From contig CM052361.1 of assembly GCA_028551475.1 (NCBI GenBank), positions 3,913,501 to 3,977,500 on the forward strand: 64,000 nt of DNA, in the 5' to 3' direction. Each line of letters opens with the position of its first letter. The first letter of the stretch is position 1. This document shows, piece after piece, positions 63,200-64,000 of the stretch. The DNA is from Casuarina equisetifolia (lineage: Eukaryota > Streptophyta > Magnoliopsida > Fagales > Casuarinaceae). The position numbers were made by a program, and so were the translations under genes. A model generated the notes under the pieces. The model had not been told where the DNA came from. It saw only the letters and a program-made list of their open reading frames with translations, and searched no databases.

Positions 63200-63475
63200 T
63201 GTTAAGTATTTGTATGTATTTGTATATTTGCATTTATATTTGTTTGTATATTGGGCTTTAGGCCCATTTTCTTTATTTGTTGTGCTTTAGGCCCAATTAT
63301 TTGTAAGATGGGCTAGGTTAACCTAGCCTATCCGTGGGCACCAGTCGAGATGACTGGTGTCTATTTCCCTTTCATGATTGTGTAACTTTTCGGTTGAGCA
63401 AGTATTGAGAGAAATAGTTTTCTTGGTTGGATTATGCGTTCATCCCTTTTCTTTCTTGTAGTTCAACATCTTAGA
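63200..63475 (+). repeat. Copia B right (3') LTR
   Basis: 276 bp, preceded by a G-rich polypurine tract and followed by GTCCT. It differs from the left LTR by scattered substitutions and three indels. Confidence 0.93.
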
Positions 63476-63480
63476 GTCCT

Positions 63481-64000
63481 TGGCAAGATCAGAGTTTGAT
63501 AGGGGCTGTATAAGACTATTTGACCTGCAGTGGCCCTGGAAAAGCTCTTAGTTCATCAATTGTAGTCTGTCTCGCGGATAGCCTAAATAGAAGTACTTAA
63601 GTTCGTGAATCTTCTGCTTTTTTCACCTTAAAGACAAAGAAAGACAACTTAGCATGTTGTTTCATTACTCCTCTTGTCCTGTAAGTATTTTTCTTCATTG
63701 GCAAATGCATCATCATTAAGGTTTCGATAGGTTGTTGTAATGGGTAAGCAGCAGTACAAATGATAGGAAAATAATCAGTTTTCTTTTTCAAAATCTCATT
63801 TATATATAAATTTATTTTAAAGGATATGGTTCCATAAGATTTAGATAATAAATCAAACCATTTTAAAGATTCCTCTAAATTGTATAACCTTTGAAATTGG
63901 AAGAAAGTTTTAGGCCATAAAACTTTAAAATTGCTTTAAATTTATAGAATAAAAAATCTTACCATTTCATGATCTATCTTCTTAGAAAACTAAATTATCT
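63481..64000. repeat. Segmental duplication, copy 2, right part
   Basis: Resumes homology with about 53930-54490 after the copia B insertion and runs to the window edge, so its true end is not seen. Confidence 0.75.

Larger units (their letters stand above)
55718..63475 (+). mobile_element. Copia B: decayed Ty1/copia element with a nested insertion
   Basis: A 7,758-bp plus-strand element with target duplication GTCCT (55713-55717 and 63476-63480). The LTRs are 278 and 276 bp, start TGTTAAGTATT and end CATCTTAGA. A primer-binding site TGGTATCAATGAGCCAGG follows the left LTR directly and a polypurine tract GAGGGGGG precedes the right LTR. Parts: gag about 56891-57600 with a CCHC knuckle region near 57750, protease near 58120-58250, integrase about 58560-59420, RT about 59960-60676, nested insert 60677-62362, then the RT end and RNase H to about 63130. 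It is broken, on the order of ten breaks. By-eye LTR differences of several percent plus indels suggest an age of perhaps a few million years. Confidence 0.93.

Overview
The window reads as nuclear DNA of a flowering plant, probably a woody core eudicot. The evidence is intron-rich genes with GT-AG introns, AT-rich spacers, Ty1/copia and Ty3/gypsy retroelement sequence, and proteins that match well-known Arabidopsis families along their whole length. The species cannot be named from the sequence alone. The exon models below were built by hand from splice sites, reading phase and family protein order. For the five gene models that lie wholly inside the window, the exon phases sum without conflict.

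Layout, left to right. 1-2802 (-): 5' part of a LONGIFOLIA/TRM gene that runs off the left edge. 2803-6646: leader and spacer. 6652-11928 (-): a whole-looking, very young Ty1/copia element (copia A) with 541-bp LTRs and a TGGAC target duplication. 13829-20119 (-): a six-exon gene whose product has about 14 imperfect tandem repeats (roughly 1,450 residues) ahead of a C-terminal FCP1/NIF-like HAD domain. Its leader probably starts near 22000. 22000-27700: AT-rich spacer with small repeats. 27852-33249 (+): a five-exon methylesterase-like alpha/beta hydrolase of the MES11 clade. 35719-36538 (+): a two-exon SPIRAL1-like microtubule protein. 37876-41664 (+): ten-exon eIF3m. 42050-43130 (-): decayed Ty3/gypsy fragment. 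43208-52851 (-): 17-exon half-size ABC transporter of the ABCB27/ALS1 type. 53480-64000: an old 1-kb duplication whose second copy is split by a decayed copia element (copia B, 55718-63475). Copia B in turn carries a 1,686-bp LTR-like insertion.

The host genes are unrelated housekeeping or developmental genes and do not form a pathway, although two (LONGIFOLIA/TRM and SPIRAL1-like) act on cortical microtubules and cell elongation. The most unusual item is the repeat-expanded FCP1-like protein. Its HAD motif I has Asn in place of the second catalytic Asp, and a higher-order duplication lies inside the repeat array. The MES11-type protein has Asp in place of the nucleophilic Ser. The right side records layered events: segmental duplication, then copia insertion, then nested LTR insertion.
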